This document shows positions 33,105 through 43,392 of a stretch of DNA of 64,000 nt, piece after piece. Source of the DNA: Symbiodinium natans (taxonomy: Eukaryota > Sar > Dinophyceae > Suessiales > Symbiodiniaceae). Position 1 is the stretch's first letter. Every line of letters starts with the position of its first letter. The notes beneath the pieces were generated by a model. That model was not told the DNA's origin and searched no databases. It worked only from the letters and a program-made list of their open reading frames with translations. Where the stretch lies: assembly GCA_905221605.1 (NCBI GenBank), contig CAJNDS010002151.1:60001-124000 (forward strand). The letters are read 5' to 3'. The position numbers and the translations under genes are program-made.

Positions 33105-34262
33105 TCAGTAGTTTGAATGATTGAATAGATTGAATAGTTTGAATAGTTTGAATAGTTTGAATAGTTTGAATAGTTTGAATAGTTTTGGGGGGTCCCTGGG
33201 AGGAGAGGAGGGTTTGAATAGTTTGAATAGTTTAGGGGTCCGAACTCCTCCCGGGGACCCCCCAAAACTATTCAAACTATTCAAACTATTCAAACCCCCA
33301 GGGGTTTGAACAGTTTGAATAGTTTGGATAGTTTAGGGCCCCAGGCCGGACCCTCCAAACTATTCAAACTATTCAAACTATTCAATAGTTTGAATAGTTT
33401 GAATAGTTTGAATAGTTTAGGGCCCCAGGCCGGACGCCCCCCAGGGTTTGAATAGTTTGAATAGTTTAGGGCCCCAGTTCGGACCCCCAAACTATTCAAA
33501 CTATTCAAACACCCCCCCCCCCTCCTCTCCTCCCAGGGACCCCCCAAAACTATTCAAACTATTCAAACTATTCAAACTATTCAAACTATTCAAACTATTC
33601 AAACTATTCAAACTATTCAAACTATTCAAACCCCCAGGGTTTGAATAGTTTGAATAGTTTGGATAGTTTAGGGCCCCAGTTCGGACCCCCAAACTATTCA
33701 AACTATTCAAACCCCCCCCCCCCTCCTCTCCTCCCAGGGACCCTCCAAAACTATTCAAACTATTCAAACTATTCAAACTATTCAAACTATTCAAACTATT
33801 CAAACTATTCAAACTATTCAAACTATTCAAACTATTCAAACCCCCAGGGTTTGAATAGTTTGAATAGTTTGGATAGTTTAGGGCCCCAGGCCGGACCCTC
33901 CAAACTATTCAAACTATTCAAACCCCCAGGGTTTGAATAGTTTGAATAGTTTGAATAGTTTGAATAGTTTGAATAGTTTGAATAGTTTGAATAGTTTGAA
34001 TAGTTTGAATAGTTTGATTAAGTTTAGGGCCCCAGGCCGGACCCCCCCCCAGGGTTTGAATAGTTTGAATAGTTTAGGGCCCCAGTTCGGACCCCCAAAC
34101 TATTCAAACTATTCAAACCCCCCCCCTCCTCTCCTCCCAGGGACCCCCCAAAACTATTCAAACTATTCAAACTATTCAAACCACCAGGGTTTGAATAGTT
34201 TGAATAGTTTAGGGCCCCAGGCGTGACCCCCCAAACTATTCAAACTATTCAAACCCCACTCC
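33105..34262. repeat. palindromic 9-bp satellite (TTTGAATAG / CTATTCAAA)
   Basis: Runs of TTTGAATAG alternate with runs of its reverse complement CTATTCAAA. Spacers are of two kinds: GGGCCCCAG(GC/TT)CGGACCC, itself near-palindromic, and CCCCTCCTCTCCTCCCAGGG. At least seven large inverted repeats result, each able to form a long hairpin. The Asn-Ser-Leu and Ser-Asn-Tyr frames are artefacts. Confidence 0.95.
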
Positions 34263-34449
34263 CCCCCCCCCAACAAAAGGACGAATCATCACATTATACA
34301 CAAAGGTTCCTGCCTCATATATATATATATGTCTACATATCTATATATATATATACATGTATATATATATATATACATGTATAAGAAGGGGGGGTATAGG
34401 GTACCTCACTCGCTCATGCCCTACGAAGAGCCAGCAAGACCAAGTTCAG
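34263..34449. repeat. poly-C and TA microsatellite at the start of the rightward gene run
   Basis: CCCCACTCCCCCCCCCCC at 34254-34271 is followed by (TA)n/ATACATGT at 34317-34383. It lies just upstream of the first exon of the long rightward gene run. Confidence 0.7.
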
Positions 34450-36259
34450 GGGCTCAGGCCCAAACAGCACAAAGGGTTGAACTCTTCCAGGCATTGGCTC
34501 AGCATACGTCCTATCCATGCCTAGAACTTGCAAGCATTCTGGTAATAGTTTGCAAGATATCAACCCTGCTGGCCCTACACCCCAAACCCTAAACCCTAAA
34601 CCCCAGAAACCAAAGCCCTATAAACCCTAAACCCTGACTCTTGGAAGTATCAGGTGCAGGAGTCGTCGTCTTGGGATCAGCTCACCGCCGTGTCACTATT
34701 GGGAAAGCCGGGCCCTCGTCGGGACTCTGTCTATTGTGGATGCTGGCTTCTACAGGGAACCCTAAACCCTAAACCCTAAACCCTAAACCCTAAACCCTAA
34801 ACCGCGAATCTAATATGTAGTGTTCTACAATAAACGAAAAAATGGAGCATCCTTCTCCCCGTACGCCCCAAAAGGTATCCCAAAGGGAGTCCCAGCTCGA
34901 AGCATACGTAAGCCATGTTCCAACATTCTGGAGTTTACTGTAAGCCACCTGGGTTTAGGGTTTAGGGTTTTGAGTGATAGGGAACACGGGCTTAGGTCAC
35001 AATTGCCATCACGAGGGCTTTTGAGTCATCGAACTTCGTCAGGAAGCGTGAGGGTGCACGGTGCTAAGGTATACGGCCAATCCCAGCACCCGCGTTTGGC
35101 ATTTAGCAACTGCTACTATCTCAGGGTAGTTCCATGGTCCCTTAGTATGGGCCCTTAAATAGGGACCCTACCTACTATACCCTACACAAATTAAGGGCCC
35201 ATGCCCTTTAAAGGAGGTAAGGGACCATATGAAGGGCTCATATAACTACCCTTAGATACTAAGTGCTGCAAGGATGACGGATAAGGGCCACTGGCATCGT
35301 GCATGTTGAGTTGAGTCACCCTAAACCCTAAACCCTAAACCTTAAACCCTAAGCTGTAGGCTTTTTGGCCTTGAGTCGTCCCATGTTTACGCCGATCAAA
35401 AAGCCTCAAAGACTCGACCTGTCCAGGGTGCTGACCAAGGTCTCTGGGTTTTCACGGGCATTGCGTCCATGCCGCTACACCCTAAACCGCACGGTTTAGG
35501 GTTTAGGGTTTAGGGGTTTAGGGTTTATAGGGTTTAGGGTTCAGGTCAGGGTTCAGGGTTCAGGGTTCAGGGTTCAGGGTTCAGGGTTCAGGCCTTCAGA
35601 AAGCATGGCAGATTCCAAGTGCTTCTTGTCTCGGGCCTGCCATTCATGCTGGAGGAGAAACCCAAAACCCTTTAACCCTGAACCCTAAACCCTAAACCCT
35701 AAATGACTCTCAGCCTCTGCTGCGCATGGCCAGGGATCTTTGACCTCTCCTACGACCTGGCTCCGCTGTTTCACTTGGTAGCCTAGTGGACCCCGTTTCC
35801 CCTTCCGTTTTGGTTCAAGGTTTAGGGTTTAGGGTCTAGGGTGTACTGTAGGGTATAAAGCAACCAGCCCCCCAACAATGGTACTCTGTTTGGTAAGATG
35901 GTTCCTGGGCTGCTAGGTTCACAGAACTGGTCTCACCTCCGGTCAAGTGTCGACCTGTGCGTCTTGGACTTGCCAGGTATAGGTTTAGGGTTTAGGGTTT
36001 AGGGTTTAGGGTTTAGGGTTTAGGGTTTAGGGTTTAGGGTTTAGGGTTGAGGAGGTTAGAGGAGACTCGCCCGAATGGTCCTACGACGAAGCCCATTTTT
36101 ACATCCTGCCGCCCCGAAGCCCACGAGCTTTATACGCCCATAGCGTCGTACAAACATATATCACTTGGCACCAAAGTTCTTGCAAGAATGGATGCGCATC
36201 CACCTCAGCTGAGCATTCGGAGAGCATTCAGAGACGTTGCTCAGCATCTGAATGTTTGA
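34450..36259 (+). CDS. multi-exon gene with complete 3' end, product unknown
   Basis: Exons: 34450-34541, 34660-about 34756, 34821-34939, 34996-35053, (about 35266-35308), 35360-about 35439, about 35594-35660, 35714-35777, 35917-35976 and 36062-36259 (TGA). Donors include GTAATAG, GTAAGCC, GTAGCC and GTATAGG. The last three exons join in phase 0. Sample peptides are VELFQALAQHTSYPCLELAS, ESSSWDQLTAVSLLGKPGPR, LCCAWPGIFDLSYDLAPLFH and VHRTGLTSGQVSTCASWTCQ. The end is RRAFRDVAQHLNV. Mixed helices and strands suggest a globular intracellular protein. No family was recognised. The start codon lies upstream or is missed. Confidence 0.7.
35118..35262 (+). mobile_element. family P TIR element
   Basis: Ends are TCAGGGTAGTTCCATGGTCC and CATATAACTACCCTTAG, an imperfect inverted repeat. 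A related end is seen at 38020-38060. It lies between exons 34996-35053 and 35360-35439. Confidence 0.55.
35778..35916 (+). mobile_element. family F element as an exact intron (copy 3)
   Basis: The intron is 139 bp. Its 5' splice site is the element's left end (CACTTG|GTAGCCTAGTGG) and its 3' splice site is the right end (TGGGCTGCTAG|GTTC). A short TTTAGGG array (35820-35845) sits inside. Flanking exons 35714-35777 and 35917-35976 join in phase 0. Confidence 0.85.
35984..36048 (+). repeat. (TTTAGGG)n telomere-like array
   Basis: Nine perfect G-rich heptamers forming most of the last intron (35977-36061) of the 34450-36259 gene. Confidence 0.9.
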
Positions 36260-36404
36260 AGCTTGTCACGTGAAGCGCGCCTGCAAACAGACTCATGCTG
36301 CCCGGTCTTTTTCTGTTTCTTCTGGCCGGGTTGGAGGGCTTGGGGTTTAGGGTTTACGGTTTAGGCTTTAGGCTTTGGGGTTTGGGGTTTTGGGTTTAGG
36401 GCCA

Positions 36405-37060
36405 ATGAACAGCCACTCGGTGCTGCTTGCTGCGGTTCTTGCGTCCTTGCCATGCTTCGCGAAGGGCCATTGTTACCAACAGCGCCCTGTCTTTGACAGG
36501 TACTCTTCGCGTCAGCATTAGAAGCAGCAACTCCTGCACAACCCTAAGCCCTGAACCCTGAACCCTGAACCCTAAACCCTAAACCTCAAACCCTAAACCC
36601 TAAACCCCAAACCCGAAACCCTAAACCCTAAACCCTAAACCCCAAACCCCAAACCCCAAACCAAAGCGACTGCCATCCCTACGTGCAGGCGGTGATTCAA
36701 ACGACTCGTCCAGACATCGCCACTTGGATCACCTTGAAAGACATGGGCTTACGGTTAGGATTCAGGGTTTAGGTTTGGGGTTTGGGGTTTGGGGTTTGGG
36801 GTTTGGGGTTTGGGGTTTGGGGTTAGGGTGTACTTGATACAGGTGCACAAGCTTGTCCTCGATCTTCTATACCTAGACCCAAAAAATGCAATGGAATTTC
36901 ATGACTGACCTATATTTTCTTGTGAGGTTGCATGCATTGCCCTGGGTACTTTAGGGTCGGGTCCAGCGAGAGGTTCTAGATCCTTCTAGCAGAGGCCATG
37001 ATCGAATTGGACGAAGAGCGGCTGGATCGCATGCGCGAGGCCTGCACCTGCCGCAACTAA
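36405..37060 (+). CDS. gene with signal-peptide-like start, product unknown
   Basis: Exon 36405-36499 starts ATG and reads MNSHSVLLAAVLASLPCFAK, a signal peptide, then GHCYQQRPVFD. Exon 36667-36753 joins in phase and reads DCHPYVQAVIQTTRPDIATW then ITLKDMGL. A third open segment after GATACAG at 36853 reads VHKLVLDLLYLDPKNAMEFH. Exon 36995-37060 reads AMIELDEERLDRMREACTCR and meets TAA. Either the gene ends there or the TAA is bypassed and it continues into the exons from 37596. Secreted or lumenal location is inferred from the N-terminus. Variant telomeric arrays (TTTGGGG)n lie in the intron at 36774-36826. Confidence 0.65.
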
Positions 37061-37595
37061 ACCAGCAGTCGCTCAATGGAATTTTGAACACCAGTAAAGA
37101 TCCCCAAGGTACCCCTAATATCGCAAACCCCCATATCAAGGCTCATTTCAGTCGTCTGTTCCTTGGGGACCAAATGAACGCTAAAATTGGGGTCATATTC
37201 CCTACAGTACTATAATTCCTATTGAGGTAGTATGAACCCTATACTACTACAATTCCTAGTAAGGTACTCTGAACCCTATAACTACCATAACTCCTATTAA
37301 AGTATGTGAACCATAAACCCTCTTAGGCTTCATAATTCGTCCTTGAGGTTGGTCTTGCATGGCAAGTGCAATGGCTTGCGAAGGTCCGAAGGCCCCCTTG
37401 AAGCCAAGCCAGTGCCGAACGCCCGAAACCCTAAACCCTCAACCCTAAACCCTCAACCCGATTTTGAAAACCCTATCATCGGCCCTTCTGGGAACCTAAA
37501 CTGTAGGGAGCTTTCGTTTTGATACCCTAACCCTAAATCCTAAACCCTAAACCCTAAATTCGGGGTCGGGCAGAAGGCTGGGTCGTCCCATGCAG

Positions 37596-38742
37596 GATTC
37601 GGGCTTGTGGAACACAGACGATGCCCCTTCTCATTGTCTTCGAGTAGTTAATGTTGGACCTGCTTTAATAATGTAACCTCCCCCCCCCCCCCCCAAACAG
37701 TCGAGGACCCTGAATTAAAAAACAAAAAAAACAAACAGTCAGGCAGGGAAGGGGTCAGGAGATGGAACCAGATCTCAAACTAAGAGCTTGGACCTCAAAA
37801 ACCATTAACAAAAAAACGGTCACGGCCCGAAAACTTTTCATTATAGTGTACCCCCAGAACAAAGGGCCAAAATCCTGAATAGCCGAAAAAACTCGCAATA
37901 GCGTCCCCCTAGAAAATTGCGGGTGCAACATTCTATGGTTTTAATACGTTCCCTTACCTTCTTGAAAGGGTTCTGCTGTATGGGCCTATAGGGTATATAC
38001 GGGGTATCTATGGGGGTCCCTTTCAAGGTCTCATATCAAGGGGGCCATGTAACTACCCTAAGACATTGAATTGACACATACACCAGCGGCCACGGTCGCC
38101 TAGGGCACGTTAACATCGGGTAGCCAGAAGCTCCCAAAGCCCCCCCCAATACCCCTTCAGGAATGTACCTCAGGTCGTATTAAGAATCCCCATACACATG
38201 AAGGGAAGATTCCCGAACTCAGGGATATGGGGCTCTTTGGGCTGATATACCTGGAGTCGTATTAAGGATCCCTTATTTCAATGAAGGGAAGGGTCCCTAA
38301 CTAAGGGATGTGGGGCTCTTTGGGCTGATGGCCGCGATTTGCATCGGGAGGCGCCGCCGCCGGATCCCGTGCCAGAACACCTGCAGTGGGATGACCCAGC
38401 CGGGTTTAGGGTTTAGGGTTTAAAGTCTTAGGGTTTAGGGTTTAGGGGGTTTTGGAAGGGAGTGACCCCGACTGCATCCCTAAACCCTTTGCCCTAAACC
38501 CTAAACCCCACAGCACATAGTGTGAGTGAGGAATTTCGGCCTGTAAGCACCCCTTTGGTGCGCTGCTTTCCGGCCTGAGGATCCAGGGGTGCGTGCTGGG
38601 GCCCTGCATCTCCATTCTAAACGGCCTAGCGCGCATTCTGATGATGGGTACGGTTCAGACATGTTTAGAGGGTCTGGGGTTCACTGTATGGCCGGCACTC
38701 CATGATTGGAGAAAGTCAAGCCAGCAGTCGGAAAAGGAGTAG
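37596..38742 (+). CDS. rightward exons with complete 3' end, product unknown
   Basis: Exon 37596-37672 reads DSGLWNTDDAPSHCLRVVNV and has a GTAACC donor. It joins in phase to 38087-38119 (GHGRLGHVNIG). A GC-rich segment at 38331-38400 reads RDLHREAPPPDPVPEHLQWD. Exon 38514-38542 reads HSVSEEFRP with a GTAAGC donor. Exon 38587-38647 reads GCVLGPCISILNGLARILMM with a GTACGG donor. Exon 38671-38742 reads GLGFTVWPALHDWRKSSQQS and ends KE-TAG. This may be the 3' part of the gene starting at 36405. No family was recognised. Confidence 0.6.
38140..38325 (+). mobile_element. family G TIR element, doubled (copy 1)
   Basis: Two successive units each contain GTCGTATTAAGRATCCC and end GGGGCTCTTTGGGCTGAT; the left end is CCCAAAGCCCC. 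The single unit at 48016-48122 is in the same family. Both lie between exons. Confidence 0.6.
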
Positions 38743-39053
38743 TTAGAAGGAGTAGTGGTAATTAGTGTTCATGGTGGTGGCATTTGACGGTCTGCCTTTT
38801 TTTTGTATGCGGATCGCGGAAATCACTGCAACGGGTGTCGAACAACATGGGCTACCATGACCACTGCGAGTACTTGTTCTAGTAACTAGTAGTGGTGAGT
38901 ACTATAGTTCTTTACCCTACTTCACCGTCAGTTGAACTTTAGACATTTTGGGTTTCCTGATTATTTAGTCGGAGTATTAAAGTTTAACCTTTTTTCCCAT
39001 TGGTTATTGGAGAAGTAAGTTACTGGTACTAGTTCCACTGAAAGCTCTTGCAG
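38743..39053. other. intergenic
   Basis: Between the TAG at 38742 and the next exon at 39054. Contains GTAGTGG-type short repeats and AT-richer DNA. No exon was supported. Confidence 0.4.
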
Positions 39054-39309
39054 GCCCGTCAAGGTCTCAGCTCCTGCGCAAGGATCAGCGCAGGATTTTG
39101 CGTGGCGCCGGCTCTTTTCCAATCGCCGGAGGGGAGCTAACCCTAAACCCTAGACTCTAGACCCTAAACCCTAAAGCTCTCTGTGCTTTGCGGTACAGTA
39201 GGGCTTCGAAGGGTTCTGTAGGGATGGAGGCTGCGTTCAGATGCTGATTCGCGGGGCGGACACATTGGGGTTTGCCGTCATGCGGACAGGGACAGCGCAC
39301 AAGACTTGA
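39054..39309 (+). CDS. short rightward gene 3' end
   Basis: Exon 39054-about 39130 opens after CTTGCAG and reads ARQGLSSCARISAGFCVAPA then LFQSPEG. Exon 39241-39309 opens after GTTCAG and reads MLIRGADTLGFAVMRTGTAH, KT, TGA. Both are in a run of rightward genes. The family is unknown. Confidence 0.55.
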
Positions 39310-39937
39310 GGGGAGATGCAAGTTCAGACTTCAGTTTCCATTCTCGATTTTTCCTGGCTTTCATACTCCTGTAGATGGCCACTTCGATGCCTGCTAAATT
39401 GGGGAGTTATTTACGCACGGTCGCTGAAGCCATGCTATGATCTCAACATTTTTTGGGGTGTGTAATATGAGGCATCCGTGTGCGTTTTTTTTTCTCGACT
39501 GGCCGGTGCACGTTTGTGTTTGCAGCGCGCACAAGCACTCAGAGAGGACCCCAGACCCACAAAGAGCCTCAACAATGGTTCAGGCAGTGTGAGTGTTCAG
39601 CGTTCCACAAAAATAGACAAAGAAGTAAATAAGTAGATAAATATAAACATAAGTAAATAAATAAATATATATATATATGTTTATACTCAACTATGATTCT
39701 ACATATATATATATATACATACATACATATATTATATCTCTCTGTCTGTATATGTACATCGTTAGACATGGCAGGTTAGAGACGTTTTGCCAACGGGCCG
39801 TTTGGAATGCCGAGTCGGCCTGACTCTCAGGCGTGTGTACTTAGGGTTTAGGGTTTAGGGTTTAGGGTGGTTTTGAGTTTGTCCTGTACTGTTTAGTGCG
39901 AGGGCCGGGACCCCAGCCGAATTCGTGTAGGGTTCAG
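39310..39937. other. intergenic, AT microsatellite
   Basis: (TAAATAAA)/(TA)n at 39620-39735 and a small G-rich telomeric array at 39841-39868. No exon was supported. Confidence 0.5.
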
Positions 39938-42900
39938 GGATGTGCCCCGTGCCCAGATGGAGGCGATGTTGAAAAGGAGGCTATTGGCCTAGTTGTAGAG
40001 TGGGTAACCTTTAACCGTTTTGGGGTAATAGAATCCCCTTATAATCCCAAAGGTTACCCTCAATTCCCCCAGGTTACTGGACAACTAAGTTGGAGCAGTG
40101 CTAGCAGCTAAGAGTTGGCTTCATAGACTTGGCTGTGCGCTTTCCTTGGTCGTGCGGTCAGCTGATGCCTCGTAGCATGACCCTCTTCTGCCATGCCATG
40201 CATCCCAGCGTGCAACGAAGCGCTGGTGCCAGAATCACACAAGTCACACAAGTGCCTGTCAACATGCAGTTGCAGTGGCTTCCTCATGTCGAATACAGCT
40301 TCTGGCCTAGGCTGGGCAACGAATCACTGGGGAGGTGGTTTTCGATGCGGACGATGAGTATGGCCTCTGCGAGGAAGACCATAAACCCTAAACCAAGAGT
40401 GGTCAGCTAGGCGACTGGCAAAAGACACCCTAAACCAATCTCCCGAAGCCCCGGAGTTCTTGCTTCTCACTGTCTTCCTTGAGATCTCAGAAAAGTTAAC
40501 ATTCAAAGATGAAAGTCGAAACCTTGAAACGTCCTGCACAGCCTGCTGGAACTTTAGGCGCTTCGGCCGATTGATTCTGGGATGTGGGTTGACGGATCTG
40601 TGAGATCTGGTCAGGCTTGTGGCTAATTGGGCGTTTTGGCCTGACATCTTATCCTTCTTCAAGCCGGGTGGATGTAAATTAAGAAGGTCCTGCTTCCATC
40701 ACCTGACTATGCTTCATTACCCCTTTAAGGGTCCATGCACCTTATGGTTATTTACTTGGACTCCCAAAGTCCCGATGCAGGAAGCACTTTAAGGCCCGAG
40801 TAATTCCCCATTTAGGTACTCTTAACCCTAAACCCAAAAACCTTTTGTAAGTACATGGACCCTTGGGGGAATCCCTAAACCCTAAACCCTAAACCCTAAA
40901 CCCTAAACCCTAAACCCTAAACCCTAAACCCTAAACCCTAAACCCTAAACCCTAAACCCTAAACCCTAAACCCTAAAAGTCAAACTAAAGACTGTCGACT
41001 CTAAACTTGGATCAGGACAACAACGCTTTTCTGGGCAGCCAGGTCCTCGGCTTGAGGTCCAGGGGTTTCAGGTAAAGGATGGGTTTAGGGTTTAGGGTTT
41101 AGGGTTTAGGGTTTAGGGTTTAGGGTTTAGGGTTTAGGGTTTGGGTTTCGGGTTTAGGGGTTAGGGTTTAGGGTTTAGGGTTTAGTGTGGCTGAAGTCAC
41201 CACGATTACCTGACCATTCCCGGCCGACTCCCCAAGCCCGGATGCAAAAAGGGTTTAGGGTTTAGGCTTCATGGGCCGCCTTTCCCCCGTGTGGTGTCGC
41301 AGGGTCCGGCTCTTCCACAGCACAGGTGCGAAGGTTACGAGACAGCTATGAGGGCCAGTGGTGCGCCACATCGGTTGCTCTCCTTTGGCCCAAGGGCGGT
41401 TCAGGGTTTAGGGTTTAGGGTTTAGGGTTTAGGGTTTAGGGTTTGGGGAGTTCAGAGGGTCACGGAAGCCCCATGAATCGTATGTCCGCTCTCTCTGTGT
41501 GTCTCTAACCCCTCTTGTCTTCTGAACCACATGGAGGAGGGCAGCAGGCAGAGGGCAGAGTAGTTCAGCTAAATGAGGGGCAGCATCGAGTGCGCATCGC
41601 GTCTCTCCATCCCTTTTTGCCCAGAAGCCTTGCAGTGCGTGGTCTTTGACGGGCGCCAAAAACCCTAAAGTAAGGGTCGGTTTAGGGTTTAGGGTTTAGG
41701 GTTTAGGGTTTAGGGTTTACGGTTTACGGTTTACGGTTTACGGTTTAGGGTTTAGGGTTTAGGGTTCAAAGGGTTTCCGACCATTTCCACACCTTCAGGA
41801 GGTGATTTCGTGTCTCTTGTTCGGCGAGGCAGCCTGGCCCTTGGCATTTCATCGGCTCGAGCCATTAGGGTTTAGGGTTTAGGGTTTCGGGTTTAAGGTT
41901 TATTTAGGGTTTAGCGTTTTTGTGTTTGGGGTTTAGGGTCTAGGCGTATGAAAACGACAGGGCGGGGATACTTGGTATTGTCCCACATGGCGGTTTCCGA
42001 AATTAGGGGTACCTTATTTTGGGGGTCCTTGTTCTAAGGGAATCCTACCATCTAGGGGTCGATTTTGGGGGTCCCTGTCTTCGTAGACCCCCACATTTAA
42101 GAGATTTTATTCAGGAATGTTTTTCAGAGGCTTCATGGGGGGGTGGCCCCAACCTCGGACCTAGGATGAGACGGTGTCCCAGGTTTGGTCGATGGGCTAG
42201 GATCCAGGGCCCGCGTGCGTTGTAGCGGGCGAGGCACACAGAATGCCACTGTCAAATTTGTTTTGGGGTATGGTCTCATTGCACCACCACTCTTACCCCC
42301 TTAGTTAGACCCCTTGGCCGTGGTGGTACCACCCTCCAAATGATCTTCCGCGATTGCGCGAGACACCTCAAGACCTAAGCCCTACATTCGGATCGTTGCT
42401 CGCAGGTCCCTTTATCATGGGTGTGCTGATGGAGCACCTAAATTTTGCACCAGCACAGGCATTCTATTCCCTCTATGGCACATATAAGTTGTAATTGAGA
42501 TGCCCTAAACCGTAAACCCCTCCCCCCATCCCAAGTGCACGGCCTACTGCTGCAAGGCGAGAACGGCGAGTTCGCGCCATTCGCCTTGAAGGTACATCGA
42601 TGGTCCTTTAAGTTGTTCAGGATTTAGGTTTGGAAGGAGTCTTGGGCCTTAGGGTTTAGGGTTTAGGGTTTCGGGCTTAAATGTAGGGTTTAGGGTTTAG
42701 GGTTTACGGTTCAGGGTCTCTACTAATTGCTTCAAGAAGCCCGAAAAAATAGAAAGTATTCTTCCTTACAAAGGGTAATGCAAGGGTTTTAATGTTTTTA
42801 TTCTTTTGGGGTTCTTGAGCAAATAGTAGGTTTAGGTTTGGAAGGAGCCTTTGGCTTCAGTTCGGCAACCTTGTACAGGAAGAGTCTGTTCATGAGCGCG

Positions 42901-43316
42901 GAGATAACATCACACTTGCCGTGGTATCGGGCCCCTTCGACAGCAACAAAGACCTCCCACAAACAAACAAACCATGCTGCCGAAACATCCTACATGCATA
43001 TATACACACATATCTAGATACCCTAAACCCCAAACCCTAAACCCTAAACCCTAAACCCGCAATTGTAAGGAGTCAGAACACGAAGCCTTCAGAGTGCCAG
43101 GCTCACCGAGCCGCGTCAGCGGGTGCCTCCGCAGTGCTCTGCATGGATACGGAGGAGCCGTTGAGCACTAGCTGGGGTTGGGGTGTAGGGTTTAGGGTTT
43201 AGGGTCTAGGGTCTAGGGTCTAGGGCCTAGGGTTTAGGGTTGAGAGGGCCGGCTGGCGCATGAGAGAGATTATAGGGTTGATAGTGGTAGTAGTCGTCGT
43301 CGTCGTCGTGGTCGTC

Positions 43317-43392
<76 letters not shown>

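Noticed and set aside
33032-34226. Open frames with NSLNSL and SNYSNY repeats
   Set aside because: Produced by the 9-bp satellite on both strands; no natural composition or splice chain.
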